This document shows positions 42,549 through 51,228 of a stretch of DNA of 64,000 nucleotides, piece by piece (position 1 is the first letter of the stretch; each line of letters begins with the position of its first letter). Below the pieces are notes generated by a model. It was not told the DNA's origin and searched no databases. It saw only the letters and a program-made list of their open reading frames with translations. Location of the stretch: positions 8,926 through 72,925 of the forward strand of contig DASVNK010000062.1 in assembly GCA_036383895.1 (NCBI GenBank), in the 5' to 3' direction. This stretch comes from DASVNK01 sp036383895. GTDB lineage: Bacteria > Verrucomicrobiota > Verrucomicrobiia > Limisphaerales > SXQI01. Made by a program: the position numbers and the translations under genes.

Positions 42549-43607
42549 ATGAAACTCCTTCGACAGATGATCACGCTTGTTTGGCTCGTGGCGACTTTCA
42601 TCGCTCACGCTGGCGAACAACTCACTGGCAAATGCATCGTCAATCAACCACTCAATGCGGAACTGCAACTGCTCCAGGGAACATGGGAGGGAGTGCTGGT
42701 GGGCGATACGGCGCAGCAAAAAATCACCATCACGATCGCCGGTAATTCACTGCATTTTCATCGGGACACGAATTTTTGGTGGAAGACGGCGATTACACTG
42801 CCGGCAGGCACAACCCCGCGTCAGTTACACGCCAAGATCAAAGATAGTCACGATGGTCCGCCACAACCGGAAAATAGCGGCGCAGTGGTGGTGGCGATCT
42901 TCAAGGTTGAGGACGGGAGATTGACCCTGGCCACGGGTAACGGTGACGGGGAGGCGCCAAAGAGCTTTGAAGCCGCTCCGAATCGCTACGAGCTGGGGAA
43001 GGAGAAGATCAGTGGGAGCGGATTGGGCGCGCTGGTCCTCGAAGGAGACGAATTGCACGGCACCTTTACGGATTCACGCGATGGGCAAACCTATAAAACG
43101 TTCAGCTTTAAAAATGCTGGCACCACGGTTACGTGGATGGCCCAAAACCTGAATCACAAAGTGCCGGGGAGCTACGCTTATGATGACGAAGAGAGTCATC
43201 GAAAAGAGCTTGGCTTGCTTTACACCTGGGAAGCAGCGAAAGAGGCCTGCCCAAAAGGTTGGCACTTAGCAACGGATAGCGAGTGGTCTATGCTGGTGAC
43301 GCATTTCGGTGGAATGGACAAGGCCGGCGAAGCGCTGAAAAGCGTGAGTGGCTGGATAGAAAACGGCAACGGCACTGACAGCAGCGGGTTTAACGCGCTT
43401 CCCGGAGGTATTCGCAGAGATGGTGGTTATGACGTCCGGGGTGTGATGGGGTTCTGGTGGACATCCACACCCGGGGGTGAGGAGGGAAAAGCCTGGGGAT
43501 GGAACTTCAGTTATGGTGGCCCCGGGGAAAAACCACTTAAAACAAAAGCGTTCCGTTTCGATGGCCCTGTTTCTCACGCAAAATCTGTTCGTTGTGTCCG
43601 GGATTAG
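42549..43607 (+). CDS. exported protein with a Fib_succ_major (TIGR02145) domain
   Basis: The ~352-residue protein has a signal peptide (LRQMITLVWLVATFIAHA), a middle beta-rich region (LQGTWEGVLVGDTAQQKITITIAGNSLHF...), and a C-terminal domain starting WMAQNLNHKVPGSYAYDDEES. It continues LYTWEAAKEACPKGWHLATDSEWSMLV, GFNALPGGIRRDGGYDV, GFWWTSTP and ends SVRCVRD. This is the Fibrobacter succinogenes major paralogous domain, found on surface proteins of unknown function. The start at 42549 follows directly into the signal peptide; 42513 is an alternative. Confidence 0.85.
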   Translation: MKLLRQMITLVWLVATFIAHAGEQLTGKCIVNQPLNAELQLLQGTWEGVLVGDTAQQKITITIAGNSLHFHRDTNFWWKTAITLPAGTTPRQLHAKIKDSHDGPPQPENSGAVVVAIFKVEDGRLTLATGNGDGEAPKSFEAAPNRYELGKEKISGSGLGALVLEGDELHGTFTDSRDGQTYKTFSFKNAGTTVTWMAQNLNHKVPGSYAYDDEESHRKELGLLYTWEAAKEACPKGWHLATDSEWSMLVTHFGGMDKAGEALKSVSGWIENGNGTDSSGFNALPGGIRRDGGYDVRGVMGFWWTSTPGGEEGKAWGWNFSYGGPGEKPLKTKAFRFDGPVSHAKSVRCVRD

Positions 43608-43715
43608 ATTTTTGATTATTGGCTCTACGCAACGAGCTTTTACCTGGCTGAATAAGACGTTTCCTGGGCTTCTTGTTGCGAAAGAAAAGACGAGGGGGCA
43701 TTGATATGCGCGGTG

Positions 43716-44279
43716 ATGGTGGAAGCGCATCCGCAATTCGAGGAGATTAAAGCGAGGATCAAACGGTTTTCGGGGGTTTCTTTTTCGGCAGTGTGTTATC
43801 GATGCACGGAGCCGAAGTTTGCGAACGAGATCGTTTCGGGTTTAGGCAGCCAACTGTACGGGGCGCGATGGACCCCCAAGGGTTCCTTTGCGACGGTGTA
43901 TCTTTGCGAAACGGCAGAGGCGGCATTGCAGGAATATTTGGCGCGCGGGAGGCGAATGAAGATCCCGGATCACAAGGCGCTGCCGATGGTGATGGCGGCG
44001 GTCACAGTTAAGGTGGGCAACTTGTTGGACGGGACAAATGCAGAGGTGGAAAAGGCGGTGCGGATTTATTTGGAGGGAGAGAAAGGACATTGGCGAACAG
44101 TCCAGGGAACGCGCGAAGCTGTCAGCCAGGCGATTGGACGCGCGGTGTATGAGTTAAAGTTTTCGGGTTTGATGGTGATGTCGCAGGCCTTGAAGGGCGG
44201 CCGAAATGTGGTGCTTTTTCCAAGGAATCTGCAGAAAGGAGAGGTCTTGAGCGCGCCGGAGTTGAGCATCGGTGAATAG
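43716..44279 (+). CDS. RES-domain toxin
   Basis: This ~187-residue protein has the RES-family core: VCYRCTEPKFAN near the N-terminus, YGARWTPKGSFATVYLCETAEAALQEY in the centre (the conserved Arg, Glu and surrounding GxRW.P.G pattern), and a C-terminal region ending PRNLQKGEVLSAPELS. RES toxins degrade cellular NAD+. It is paired with an Xre/MbcA-ParS-domain antitoxin gene 44 bases downstream. The ATG at 43716 is preferred to the TTG at 43701. Gene order toxin-antitoxin is the reverse of the usual RES systems. Confidence 0.85.
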   Translation: MVEAHPQFEEIKARIKRFSGVSFSAVCYRCTEPKFANEIVSGLGSQLYGARWTPKGSFATVYLCETAEAALQEYLARGRRMKIPDHKALPMVMAAVTVKVGNLLDGTNAEVEKAVRIYLEGEKGHWRTVQGTREAVSQAIGRAVYELKFSGLMVMSQALKGGRNVVLFPRNLQKGEVLSAPELSIGE

Positions 44280-44280
44280 A

Positions 44281-44306
44281 AATAGTTCTTGAAATAGTTC
44301 ATGAAC
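44281..44306. promoter_or_regulatory. operator-like tandem repeats with palindrome between RES toxin and antitoxin
   Basis: Two adjacent 12-base direct repeats, AATAGTTCTTGA (44281-44292) and AATAGTTCATGA (44293-44304), differ at one base. The second contains the perfect palindrome GTTCATGAAC (44297-44306). They fill the 44-base space between the toxin stop and the antitoxin start, a natural site for an Xre-type regulator controlling its own promoter. Confidence 0.55.
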
Positions 44307-44323
44307 AGGCCGATAGATAGGAC

Positions 44324-44770
44324 ATGAGTTTGGCGGTTAAAGCGCGCGGCGCGAAAGCGAAGTCGGACAACCGGGCGGTGGCGAAGAAGCCGCGGCGCGG
44401 GATGGGATTTCCCGGAGCGCGGTCGCAAGTTGCGAAGGAGCAAACAGACGAATCGAAACTGGCGAAATTGCGAGCGGACCTGGGCTGGAGCCGGGCGGAA
44501 CTGGGACGGGTGATGAATGCTTCTGATCGGGCGATTGTGAATTGGGAATCGGGGGAATTGATGAGCGCGGTGTATGGAGCGAAGTTGAGGGAGATCCAGA
44601 GTGTGTTCAATGAGTTGAAGCAACTGATGAAGCCGGCGGAGATCGGCGGGTGGTTGTTGAGCGATATGGAGGAGTTTGAGGGGCAGACGCCGGCGGACTT
44701 GATTAGGCGGGGTGAGACGGGACGATTGTGGGAGTCGCTGTTTTATTTGCGGAGTGGGATGCCGGATTAG
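44324..44770 (+). CDS. Xre/MbcA/ParS-type antitoxin with DUF2384 domain
   Basis: The 148-residue protein has a basic N-terminal stretch and a helix-turn-helix (KLAKLRADLGWSRAELGRVMNASDRAIVNWESG), followed by a C-terminal toxin-binding domain (PAEIGGWLLSDMEEFEGQTPADLIRRGETGRLWESLFYLRSG) of the MbcA/ParS/Xre type. In characterised RES-Xre pairs this protein neutralises the NAD-degrading toxin and represses the operon. Its own start, separated by operator-like repeats, suggests an independent promoter. Confidence 0.85.
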   Translation: MSLAVKARGAKAKSDNRAVAKKPRRGMGFPGARSQVAKEQTDESKLAKLRADLGWSRAELGRVMNASDRAIVNWESGELMSAVYGAKLREIQSVFNELKQLMKPAEIGGWLLSDMEEFEGQTPADLIRRGETGRLWESLFYLRSGMPD

Positions 44771-44967
44771 GCGCTGCGGCGAGTTTGCCACGCAATCATG
44801 CCAACCGTTTAAAACTGAGATTTGGCGGGAGCGTCGTTCATTCCCGCTCGGGGTAGGAGTGTTGCTTCACCCTGTCGGCTTCGTTCTGCTCGCCCCGGAG
44901 AGATAGGCCGTTTCGTGTGTTGGTAGTTTGGTGGTGCGAGCAGCGGTGGGCGTGGTACGGTGACGGC

Positions 44968-46179
44968 ATGCGGAACGTTTATTCGATCGTAGCTGCATTC
45001 GTGTTTCTCGTGGTGTGTCGGGCCGAGGGCCTGCAGTTTATCGACGCGAGTTTTGAGAACGCGTCACCGGTTTGGTATCAGGAGGGTGAGGATGGGATGA
45101 TCGAAGTGCATTTGCTCTACGATCATGAGCGGTCTTCGCCGAATCGTGCCGCGGGGCATTTTCATTTCCAGGTGCACGCGGAGACCGGGACGGAACTGAA
45201 GCTGGAGTTCAAGAACCTGGATAACGTTTGGAACGGCAGGGCCGGATCCGTGGCGCGTGAATTGAAAGCGGCGGTGATTTCCGAGGATGGAGTGAACTGG
45301 ACGAGTGTGCCGATCGAGAGTTTTGGGACGAATCGCGTGCGGTTGAATTTGAAGATGCCGGGACCCAGGCTGTTTGTGGCGCGGGTGGAGCCATATAGGA
45401 TTTCGGACCTCGAACGGATGTTGAAGCGGATTGGAGGCAATGCGTTGGTGAAGGTGGAGGTGATCGGGAGGACAGCGGAAGGGCGGCCGCTGGAGATGGT
45501 GCGGATTGGAAGTGGTGAGGAGCGTTATAATGTTTTTGTGCGAGCGAGGGCGCATCCGTGGGAAGCAGGCGGGAATTGGGTGGTGGAAGGATTGGTGGAA
45601 CGATTGCTGCGCGGAGATGAAGGCGCGAAGGAGTTTTTAAAGATTTACGGGGTGTGGATCATGCCGATGGCGAACAAGGATGGCGTGGCGCGTGGAAGGA
45701 CGCGGTTTAATTCGCGCGGCCGGGATTTGAATCGGAATTGGGACAAGCGGTCGGACAGAGAATTGGCGCCGGAGAATTACGCGCTGGAGGAATGGTTGAA
45801 GCGGATGATGGCCAGTGGGAAGAAGCCGCACCTTGCACTGGAGCTGCATAATGACGGTGGTGGTTTGCTGCATATTAGTCGTCCGCCGGTGCCGCAGTTG
45901 GAGCGGCATTTGAAGCGCATGGAGGTGCTGGAGGGGTTGCTGCGCAAGCACACGTGGTTTACGGAGGGAAGCACGAAGGGATCTTTCCGAAATTCAGGGA
46001 CGCTGGGCGATGGATGGCTGGAGCGGTTCGGAATCGATGCGGCAGTGCATGAGTTCAATTGCAACTGGATTGCGGGGATAAACGAGAGGCCGACCGCGGC
46101 GCATTGGAAAAAGTATGGAGGAGGACTGGCGAAAGTGTTCGCGGAATATTTCGCGGAGGTTCGGCCCGCACACGACTGA
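44968..46179 (+). CDS. exported M14-family zinc carboxypeptidase
   Basis: The ~403-residue protein has a signal peptide (VYSIVAAFVFLVVCRAEG) and an N-terminal beta domain like the one preceding cytosolic carboxypeptidases (FIDASFENASPVWYQEGEDGMIEVHLLYDHE). The M14 domain carries zinc ligands in RAHPWEAGG (H-x-x-E) and in LELHNDGG (His). The substrate-binding region is NSRGRDLNRNWDK, and the catalytic Glu stands in VHEFN. It removes C-terminal residues from proteins or peptides, here outside the cytoplasm. The start at 44968 precedes the signal peptide; 44917 is upstream in frame. Confidence 0.88.
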   Translation: MRNVYSIVAAFVFLVVCRAEGLQFIDASFENASPVWYQEGEDGMIEVHLLYDHERSSPNRAAGHFHFQVHAETGTELKLEFKNLDNVWNGRAGSVARELKAAVISEDGVNWTSVPIESFGTNRVRLNLKMPGPRLFVARVEPYRISDLERMLKRIGGNALVKVEVIGRTAEGRPLEMVRIGSGEERYNVFVRARAHPWEAGGNWVVEGLVERLLRGDEGAKEFLKIYGVWIMPMANKDGVARGRTRFNSRGRDLNRNWDKRSDRELAPENYALEEWLKRMMASGKKPHLALELHNDGGGLLHISRPPVPQLERHLKRMEVLEGLLRKHTWFTEGSTKGSFRNSGTLGDGWLERFGIDAAVHEFNCNWIAGINERPTAAHWKKYGGGLAKVFAEYFAEVRPAHD

Positions 46180-46287
46180 GGAGTTTCAAACAACGAAGAA
46201 CCGAGTTTAGGGAAGGTTCGTAGACAGACTTTCGCGAGAAACGCGGGAGTGTTGCGGAAGGATAGCCGGCTCAGAGAGAGGAATGGT

Positions 46288-46336
46288 TCGCCGGCGCGCT
46301 CTCGTTCTGACGATGCTCGAGGAGCTGCGCCGGCGA
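46288..46336. terminator. strong hairpin between convergent genes
   Basis: TCGCCGGCGC (46288-46297) pairs perfectly with GCGCCGGCGA (46327-46336). The 29-base interior can extend the stem (GCTCTCG with CGAGGAGC), so the whole is a long near-perfect hairpin. It lies between the convergent stops of the M14 gene and the secreted sensor-domain gene, where a bidirectional terminator is expected. There is no U-run, so it may be rho-assisted or a palindromic repeat. Confidence 0.55.
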
Positions 46337-46365
46337 TGTTCACCCTTGGATCGTGACGATTACGA

Positions 46366-47073
46366 TTATTGGACGGTGATGACGTAGGTCATATCTGCCA
46401 CAGCATCGAAATCGAAGGGATCGCCTTCGGCGGTTGAGAAATGGAAGTCACCGCCGATGTGGATGGTGTGAGTTCCAGCGCTGAACGGTGTTAATAGCAG
46501 GAAATAACCGTCACCGACTGAGGTTCCTTCGCCGCCGGTCTCGCCGAAGATCCACGGGGTGGGTGCGGTGAAAGTGAATTCAGGAGAGACGACGCGGAAA
46601 CGATGGAGGTTTTTGACGGATACTCCGTCGATGGTGACGGAGAGGTTCCGGATGTGATCTGCGAGGAAGCTCGCGTTCTCGAGTCGCTCTTCAGGGGTGT
46701 TGCCCAAGCCTTCGAGATCGGAGGCTTCGGCGTTGAGCAACGAGATGAATAAGGTGGTCCCGGTAGGGATGGTGATCTGGCGTTCAACACCAGGACCGAA
46801 AGGAAAACCGAGGAACCAGACGTTCCCGGTCTGACCTGAGGTCACGTCGAAGGATGGATCGTCAATGGAAGGATGTCCTTCGAGGGGATGTTCCATGTTC
46901 CATTGCCACCAGGCAGCGCTCCACTCGCCGTAGCTTTTTCCGTGAGCTTTCGCGTTGACGGGGATGACGCCGGCAGCGGATTGCAGCGAGCTGAGGGTGA
47001 GTACGGATACGATGACGCAGATCAATGCGAACGCACCGCGTGCTGTTTTTTGGGAATAGATATTAGTTTTCAT
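46366..47073 (-). CDS. secreted protein, copy A of the three-copy sensor domain
   Basis: The 235-residue protein has a signal peptide (KTARGAFALICVIVSVLTLSSLQSAAG), then a single domain of about 195 residues. Its motifs in order are KSYGEWSAAWWQWNMEHPLE, GQTGNVWFLGFPFGPG, ITIPTGTTLFISLL, LSVTIDGVSVKNLHRFRVVS, PTPWIFGETGGEGTSVG, DGYFLLL and HTIHIGGDFHF. The same motif series is in the kinase at 48077 (outside part) and the protein at 51229. I know no named family for it. It is divergent from the ECF sigma gene with a 205-base shared promoter region. Extracytoplasmic location and proximity suggest it works with the kinase. Confidence 0.8.
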   Translation of the reverse strand: MKTNIYSQKTARGAFALICVIVSVLTLSSLQSAAGVIPVNAKAHGKSYGEWSAAWWQWNMEHPLEGHPSIDDPSFDVTSGQTGNVWFLGFPFGPGVERQITIPTGTTLFISLLNAEASDLEGLGNTPEERLENASFLADHIRNLSVTIDGVSVKNLHRFRVVSPEFTFTAPTPWIFGETGGEGTSVGDGYFLLLTPFSAGTHTIHIGGDFHFSTAEGDPFDFDAVADMTYVITVQ

Positions 47074-47100
47074 GTTTTTGTATTTGGCCGATTGGCTTTG

Positions 47101-47140
47101 GCAGGTGCTACGGGAAATTGTGACAGGTGTTACAAGGAAT
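47101..47140. promoter_or_regulatory. repeat and inverted repeat in the sigma/secreted-protein divergent promoter region
   Basis: TTGTGAC (47117-47123) and GTTACAA (47128-47134) form a 6-of-7 inverted repeat with a 4-base spacer. CAGGTGCTAC (47101-47110) and CAGGTGTTAC (47123-47132) are direct repeats. They lie between the secreted domain gene (starts 47073, minus) and the ECF sigma gene (47279, plus), so a shared operator or sigma-dependent promoter is likely. Confidence 0.45.
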
Positions 47141-47278
47141 TAGTTTGGTATCAGGGCTGTATTCTGACTGGGCTTATGAGTAAGTGGAGAATGGCGGAAT
47201 GGCGGGTCGCTCTGGTATGTGTCAATGGGGAAGAATACGAGGTTGCAGTAGCGGCGATAAGTTTGTAAAGATTCCCTA

Positions 47279-48028
47279 ATGATCCCTGCTGAAGGACTTC
47301 ATGAGCCCTGCAGTCAGCCGCGTGAGTTCATGACCACGCATTGGAGCCTGGTACTTCGAGCTGCCAACGACCACGACGTTTTATCCAGATCCGCGTTGGA
47401 GCAACTCTGCCGGAATTATTGGTATCCCCTTTACGCGTATGTTCGTCGACAAGGGCGCTCAGCCCACGACGCACAAGATCTCACGCAGGAGTTCTTCGCA
47501 CGAATGATGGAGAAAAAATTTCTAAATCTCGCGGATCCTGCGCGCGGACGATTTCGAACGTTCCTACTCTGCTCGCTGAAAAACTTCATGGCCAGTGAGT
47601 GGAAGAAAGGGCAGGCCCAAAAAAGGGGCAATGGGGTAGCGGTCCTCTCGATTGATGAGCAAGACACGGAACTGAGGTTCCTCTCCGAGCCGGCAGACAG
47701 CTTAACTCCGGAGCATGTTTATGAAAGACGCTGGGCAGCGACCTTGCTTGATATAGCAATGGAGCGCCTCCGCAAGAAATACCTCGATGACGGAAAAGGA
47801 GAGATCTTCAACGTTTTCGGCAGTTGCATTCTGGAGAACTCGAAAGAGGCGCGGTATGCAACGTCAGCCGCGGAGCTAAAGATGTCTGAAGGGGCGGCCC
47901 GAGTGGCAGTTTATAGGTTGCGCGAAAGCTTTCGAGAGGTCTTACGCACAGAAGTCGCATCGACCGTGGAATCCCCAGCAGAGGTAGACGACGAACTCCG
48001 TTACCTGATCACGGTCTTGCGAACGTAA
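47279..48028 (+). CDS. ECF-type RNA polymerase sigma factor, Ser/Thr-kinase-linked group
   Basis: The 249-residue protein has sigma region 2 (MTTHWSLVLRAA, LEQLCRNYWYPLYAYVRRQG, AHDAQDLTQEFFARMMEKKFL, GRFRTFLLCSLKNFMASEWKK) and region 4 (KMSEGAARVAVYRLRESFREVLRTEVA). A long linker and a C-terminal EVDDELRYLITVL are those of the large ECF group that is regularly encoded next to Ser/Thr kinases in Planctomycetota and Verrucomicrobiota, without a classic anti-sigma factor. It precedes the kinase gene by 48 bases. I list the ATG at 47279; the family's usual start is nearer the second ATG at 47330. Confidence 0.88.
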   Translation: MIPAEGLHEPCSQPREFMTTHWSLVLRAANDHDVLSRSALEQLCRNYWYPLYAYVRRQGRSAHDAQDLTQEFFARMMEKKFLNLADPARGRFRTFLLCSLKNFMASEWKKGQAQKRGNGVAVLSIDEQDTELRFLSEPADSLTPEHVYERRWAATLLDIAMERLRKKYLDDGKGEIFNVFGSCILENSKEARYATSAAELKMSEGAARVAVYRLRESFREVLRTEVASTVESPAEVDDELRYLITVLRT

Positions 48029-48076
48029 AAACATGTAACAAAAAGTCCGGCGATCCGTAGAAGCGAGTGTAAAAGC

Positions 48077-50083
48077 ATGAAGACCGAACAGATTTGTTCG
48101 AAATGCGGTGCGGAGCTCGAAGGAATACATGAGGATGCGTGTCCGGCATGTCTTCTCGAGATAGCTGTTCCGGAATCCCTTCAAGAAGTTGGGCCGTTTA
48201 AAGTCCTTCAGAAGCTCGGCGAGGGCGGCTGCGGCATCGTCTTCATGGCGGAGCAGGAAAAGCCGATTCGCCGGAGAGTCGCAGTCAAGCTGATCAAGTT
48301 GGGGATGGACACTAAGCAGGTGATTGCTCGCTTTGACGCCGAGCGACAGGCGCTGGCCTTAATGGATCATTTCAGTATCGCAAAGGTGCTCGATGCAGGG
48401 GCGACGGCACAGGGTCGTCCCTACTTCGTTATGGAACTCGTCCGTGGAATTAAGATCACGGAATACTGCGACAAAAATCATTTGTCCACGGAGGAACGGC
48501 TTAGGCTTTTTATACAGGTTTGTTCGGCGATTCAGCATGCGCATCAAAAGGGTATAATTCATAGGGATATAAAGCCTTCGAACATTTTGGTGACATTGCA
48601 CGACGGAGTCCCGGTGCCGAAGGTGATCGACTTTGGGATTGCGAAAGCGACGACAGACCAACGGTTGACCGATCTGACGTTTTACACAGCGTTCGAGCAA
48701 TTCATTGGGACGCCGGCATACATGAGCCCGGAACAGGCGGAGATGAGCGGGTTGGACATTGATACGCGCAGTGACATCTACAGTCTTGGGGTGCTGCTTT
48801 ACGAATTGCTCACCGGGCGAACGCCGTTCGACCAGAAGAAATTGATGTCTGCCGGACTGGACGAGATGCGTCGCTTGATCCGGGAAGAAGAGCCAATTCG
48901 CCCCTCAACCCGCGTGAGTTCACTCGCCTCAGAGGAGCGCACGACGACCGCGAGCCACCGTGATTCTGCGCCGCTGGCACTGGTTTCCAAATTACGTGGC
49001 GACTTGGATTGGATCGTGATGCGTTGCCTCGAGAAGGATCGAACACGACGCTACGAAACAGTCAACGGGCTCGCGATGGATGTGCGGCGCCACCTGGAAA
49101 GCCAACCGGTCACCGCCGGACCTCCGAGCCAGGTATATCGAATGCGGAAGTTGATTCAACGAAACAGAACTGTTGTGGCTGCGAGTCTCGCTGTCGCGGC
49201 AGCGTTGTTACTAGGGCTGGGACTGTGGCTCGCAGAACGGGAAGCGCGCAACCATGCGTTGCTTGCCGAGCAGAGAAGTCAGGCGAAGGAAATGGAGGCG
49301 CGCGAGTCCGAACGGCGAATGCGAGACATGCTGGCGTTCTTCCGGAGTACGCAAATCACAAGGACGATGATACCGAGAGAGAACCGCGCTCGATTTACTT
49401 CGATAACGAACGAGATTCCGAGCGTCGTGCCGCCGGGTGATCCGCGGCTGAATGGGCGCACCTATGAACAGTTGGCGGCGGCGTGGTGGAAGTGGGCGCT
49501 GGAAATGCCGATGACGAATGCAGTCGGTGCGATCCACACGTGGAAAGACACGCCGCGGTTCGACATCAGAACGTCCCAGAGCTCGAATTTGTGGTTCATC
49601 GGCTCTCCATTTCTAGAGACAACAAATTCGCCGCCAACGGTGCGGTATTGCGAGATTCCGTATGGGGTGGAGCTGTTTGCGGTAATCCTTTCGGCAGAGA
49701 GCTCGAGCATCGAAGAGCCCCCTTTCTATGGAGCGACGGAGAGTGCGCAAGCGGTGATTGCGCAGTATTGGACAGATCACGCTGTAGAGATGTTTTTTGA
49801 GTTGGATGGCGTTCGACTGTCCAACCTTGAGGTGTTTCGGGTGCTGAGCCCGCAAATAGAGATCAATGCACCGAGGCCATGGATCCTGGGAGAAGGGGGT
49901 GGGAGGGGAACTTCCACTGGGGATGGATATTATGTCCTGTTAGCGCCTTTATCGCCTCGGAAGCACACTCTACGGATGGGCGGTAAGTTCAAATTCGCCA
50001 GACCGCAGGACACGATAGACCTGCCGCCTGAAACGATCGACGTTACTTACCATATTACGGTGGCGGAGCCGCCTCCGAAATGA
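48077..50083 (+). CDS. transmembrane Ser/Thr protein kinase with copy B of the sensor domain outside
   Basis: The 668-residue protein begins with a zinc-ribbon-like CSKCG...CPAC (Cys7, 10, 22, 25). A Hanks-type kinase domain follows: glycine loop LGEGGCG, Lys71 in VAVKLIK, catalytic IIHRDIKPSNIL (Asp164), DFG at 185-187, YMSPEQ and TRSDIYSLGVLLYELL. One transmembrane helix (about 365-385) leads to a short coiled coil and a C-terminal extracytoplasmic domain (about 455-660): RTYEQLAAAWWKWALEMP, SNLWFIGSPF, IPYGVELFAVIL, LDGVRLSNLEVFRVLS, RPWILGEGGGRGTSTG and HTLRMGGKFKF. This domain is homologous to the proteins at 46366 and 51229. The kinase probably phosphorylates cytoplasmic targets, perhaps the adjacent sigma factor, on outside stimuli. 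Confidence 0.88.
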   Translation: MKTEQICSKCGAELEGIHEDACPACLLEIAVPESLQEVGPFKVLQKLGEGGCGIVFMAEQEKPIRRRVAVKLIKLGMDTKQVIARFDAERQALALMDHFSIAKVLDAGATAQGRPYFVMELVRGIKITEYCDKNHLSTEERLRLFIQVCSAIQHAHQKGIIHRDIKPSNILVTLHDGVPVPKVIDFGIAKATTDQRLTDLTFYTAFEQFIGTPAYMSPEQAEMSGLDIDTRSDIYSLGVLLYELLTGRTPFDQKKLMSAGLDEMRRLIREEEPIRPSTRVSSLASEERTTTASHRDSAPLALVSKLRGDLDWIVMRCLEKDRTRRYETVNGLAMDVRRHLESQPVTAGPPSQVYRMRKLIQRNRTVVAASLAVAAALLLGLGLWLAEREARNHALLAEQRSQAKEMEARESERRMRDMLAFFRSTQITRTMIPRENRARFTSITNEIPSVVPPGDPRLNGRTYEQLAAAWWKWALEMPMTNAVGAIHTWKDTPRFDIRTSQSSNLWFIGSPFLETTNSPPTVRYCEIPYGVELFAVILSAESSSIEEPPFYGATESAQAVIAQYWTDHAVEMFFELDGVRLSNLEVFRVLSPQIEINAPRPWILGEGGGRGTSTGDGYYVLLAPLSPRKHTLRMGGKFKFARPQDTIDLPPETIDVTYHITVAEPPPK

Positions 50084-50147
50084 GGCAAGAAAGATTCATA
50101 AGATAGAGACTTTTACATGCAAAACGAACTGACGGGCTAAAAAAACT

Positions 50148-50981
50148 ATGAAAAATAAAACGGCCTTCACGCTGATCGAGTTGCTGGTCGTGATAGCGAT
50201 TATTGCGATTTTGGCGGGTATGTTGCTTCCGGCGTTGAGTCGCGCCAAGAGCCGCGCGCAAACTACGGCCTGTAATAACAATCTAAGAAGCCTGGTAAAG
50301 TGCTGGCTAATGTATGCTCACGATAATGACGACGTAATCGTTCCGAATAATTCCGTGGGTGGTGACATGAAATCCGCGGGCGCTTCGTGGGCGTTAGCGG
50401 AGCCAACTGAGGAAAACGTGCGGAATGGGCTTTTATTTCAATACAATGGTTCTCTCGGGATCTATCATTGTCCGGCAGATCGGTCGATTCTGGTGTATGG
50501 CGCGGACGGTCAATTACCGCGCAAAGACGGTAACTTTGATCCGGTTCCTGGCGCAAGAGGTGGTCCCGGTCCGCTGCGCGCTCGAAGTTACACCATGAGC
50601 CTCTCCCTAAATGGGTTCCCCGACTTCAACCCCGACGTCTATGCAGCAATCCCGATGTTCAGAAAGTTAACCGCCATTAAGCAGCCTGACCCTGTTCGTA
50701 GCCTAGTCTTTATTGACGAATCTCCGCTCACGATGCTGGACTCTCTCTTTGGTCTACCCACCGATCACTCCGACACGATTCTAAATCCCCCAGGTCCACA
50801 ATGGTGGAGCCAGCCTGCGGATCGTCACAGCCAGGGAGCGAACCTTTCTTTTGCGGATGGGCATGTGGAATACTACAAGTGGCGAACTCCAAAAAACGGC
50901 GGCTTCGTGACGAATGTGGGCGCTGCTGACATGCCCGACTGGCTGAGTTTCAAGGCCCTTATCAAGCAACATAAGGATTAA
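50148..50981 (+). CDS. pilin-like protein with prepilin N-terminal signal and H-x-DG C-terminus
   Basis: The 277-residue protein has a type IV prepilin-like signal (KTAFTLIELLVVIAIIAILAGMLLPAL). Gly is replaced by Ala before the F of FTLIE, a common variant in this phylum. ACNNNLRSLVKCWLMYAHDNDDVIVP follows, then CPAD, and the terminal NLSFADGHVEYYKW that defines the Verrucomicrobiota/Planctomycetota type II secretion-like family. It is probably anchored in the inner membrane with its globular part outside. It sits between kinase and the third sensor-domain gene, on the same strand. Confidence 0.87.
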   Translation: MKNKTAFTLIELLVVIAIIAILAGMLLPALSRAKSRAQTTACNNNLRSLVKCWLMYAHDNDDVIVPNNSVGGDMKSAGASWALAEPTEENVRNGLLFQYNGSLGIYHCPADRSILVYGADGQLPRKDGNFDPVPGARGGPGPLRARSYTMSLSLNGFPDFNPDVYAAIPMFRKLTAIKQPDPVRSLVFIDESPLTMLDSLFGLPTDHSDTILNPPGPQWWSQPADRHSQGANLSFADGHVEYYKWRTPKNGGFVTNVGAADMPDWLSFKALIKQHKD

Positions 50982-51228
50982 CTGAACCAACTAAGGTGTG
51001 TTGGAAAAAATTCTTGGAGCGGTTGTCGAGAGAACTCCTGCCATATTCTTGCTGACGCCGTAACTCATAAGGTTGTTTTCCCTTTAGCCCGGCGCGCTAC
51101 TGAACCTGTCCTTTTTGCCACCTTCTAATTGAGGAGAAGCAGCTGCATTTTTTCTGTAACGGCGACGGAAAAGTTTCGTAGCAGTGGATGGAACTCGTTT
51201 CATTTCGAGGCGAGAAACAAAAACTACA
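50982..51228. other. intergenic region before the third sensor-domain gene
   Basis: 247 bases, somewhat AT-rich, containing several T-runs (CTTTTT, CATTTTTTC). It probably holds the promoter for the gene at 51229. No gene or clear terminator is seen in it. Confidence 0.35.

Noticed and set aside
44066..44791. 241-codon minus-strand frame over the toxin-antitoxin pair
   Set aside because: Both plus-strand genes have clear domains; the opposite frame is Pro/Arg/Gln-rich shadow.
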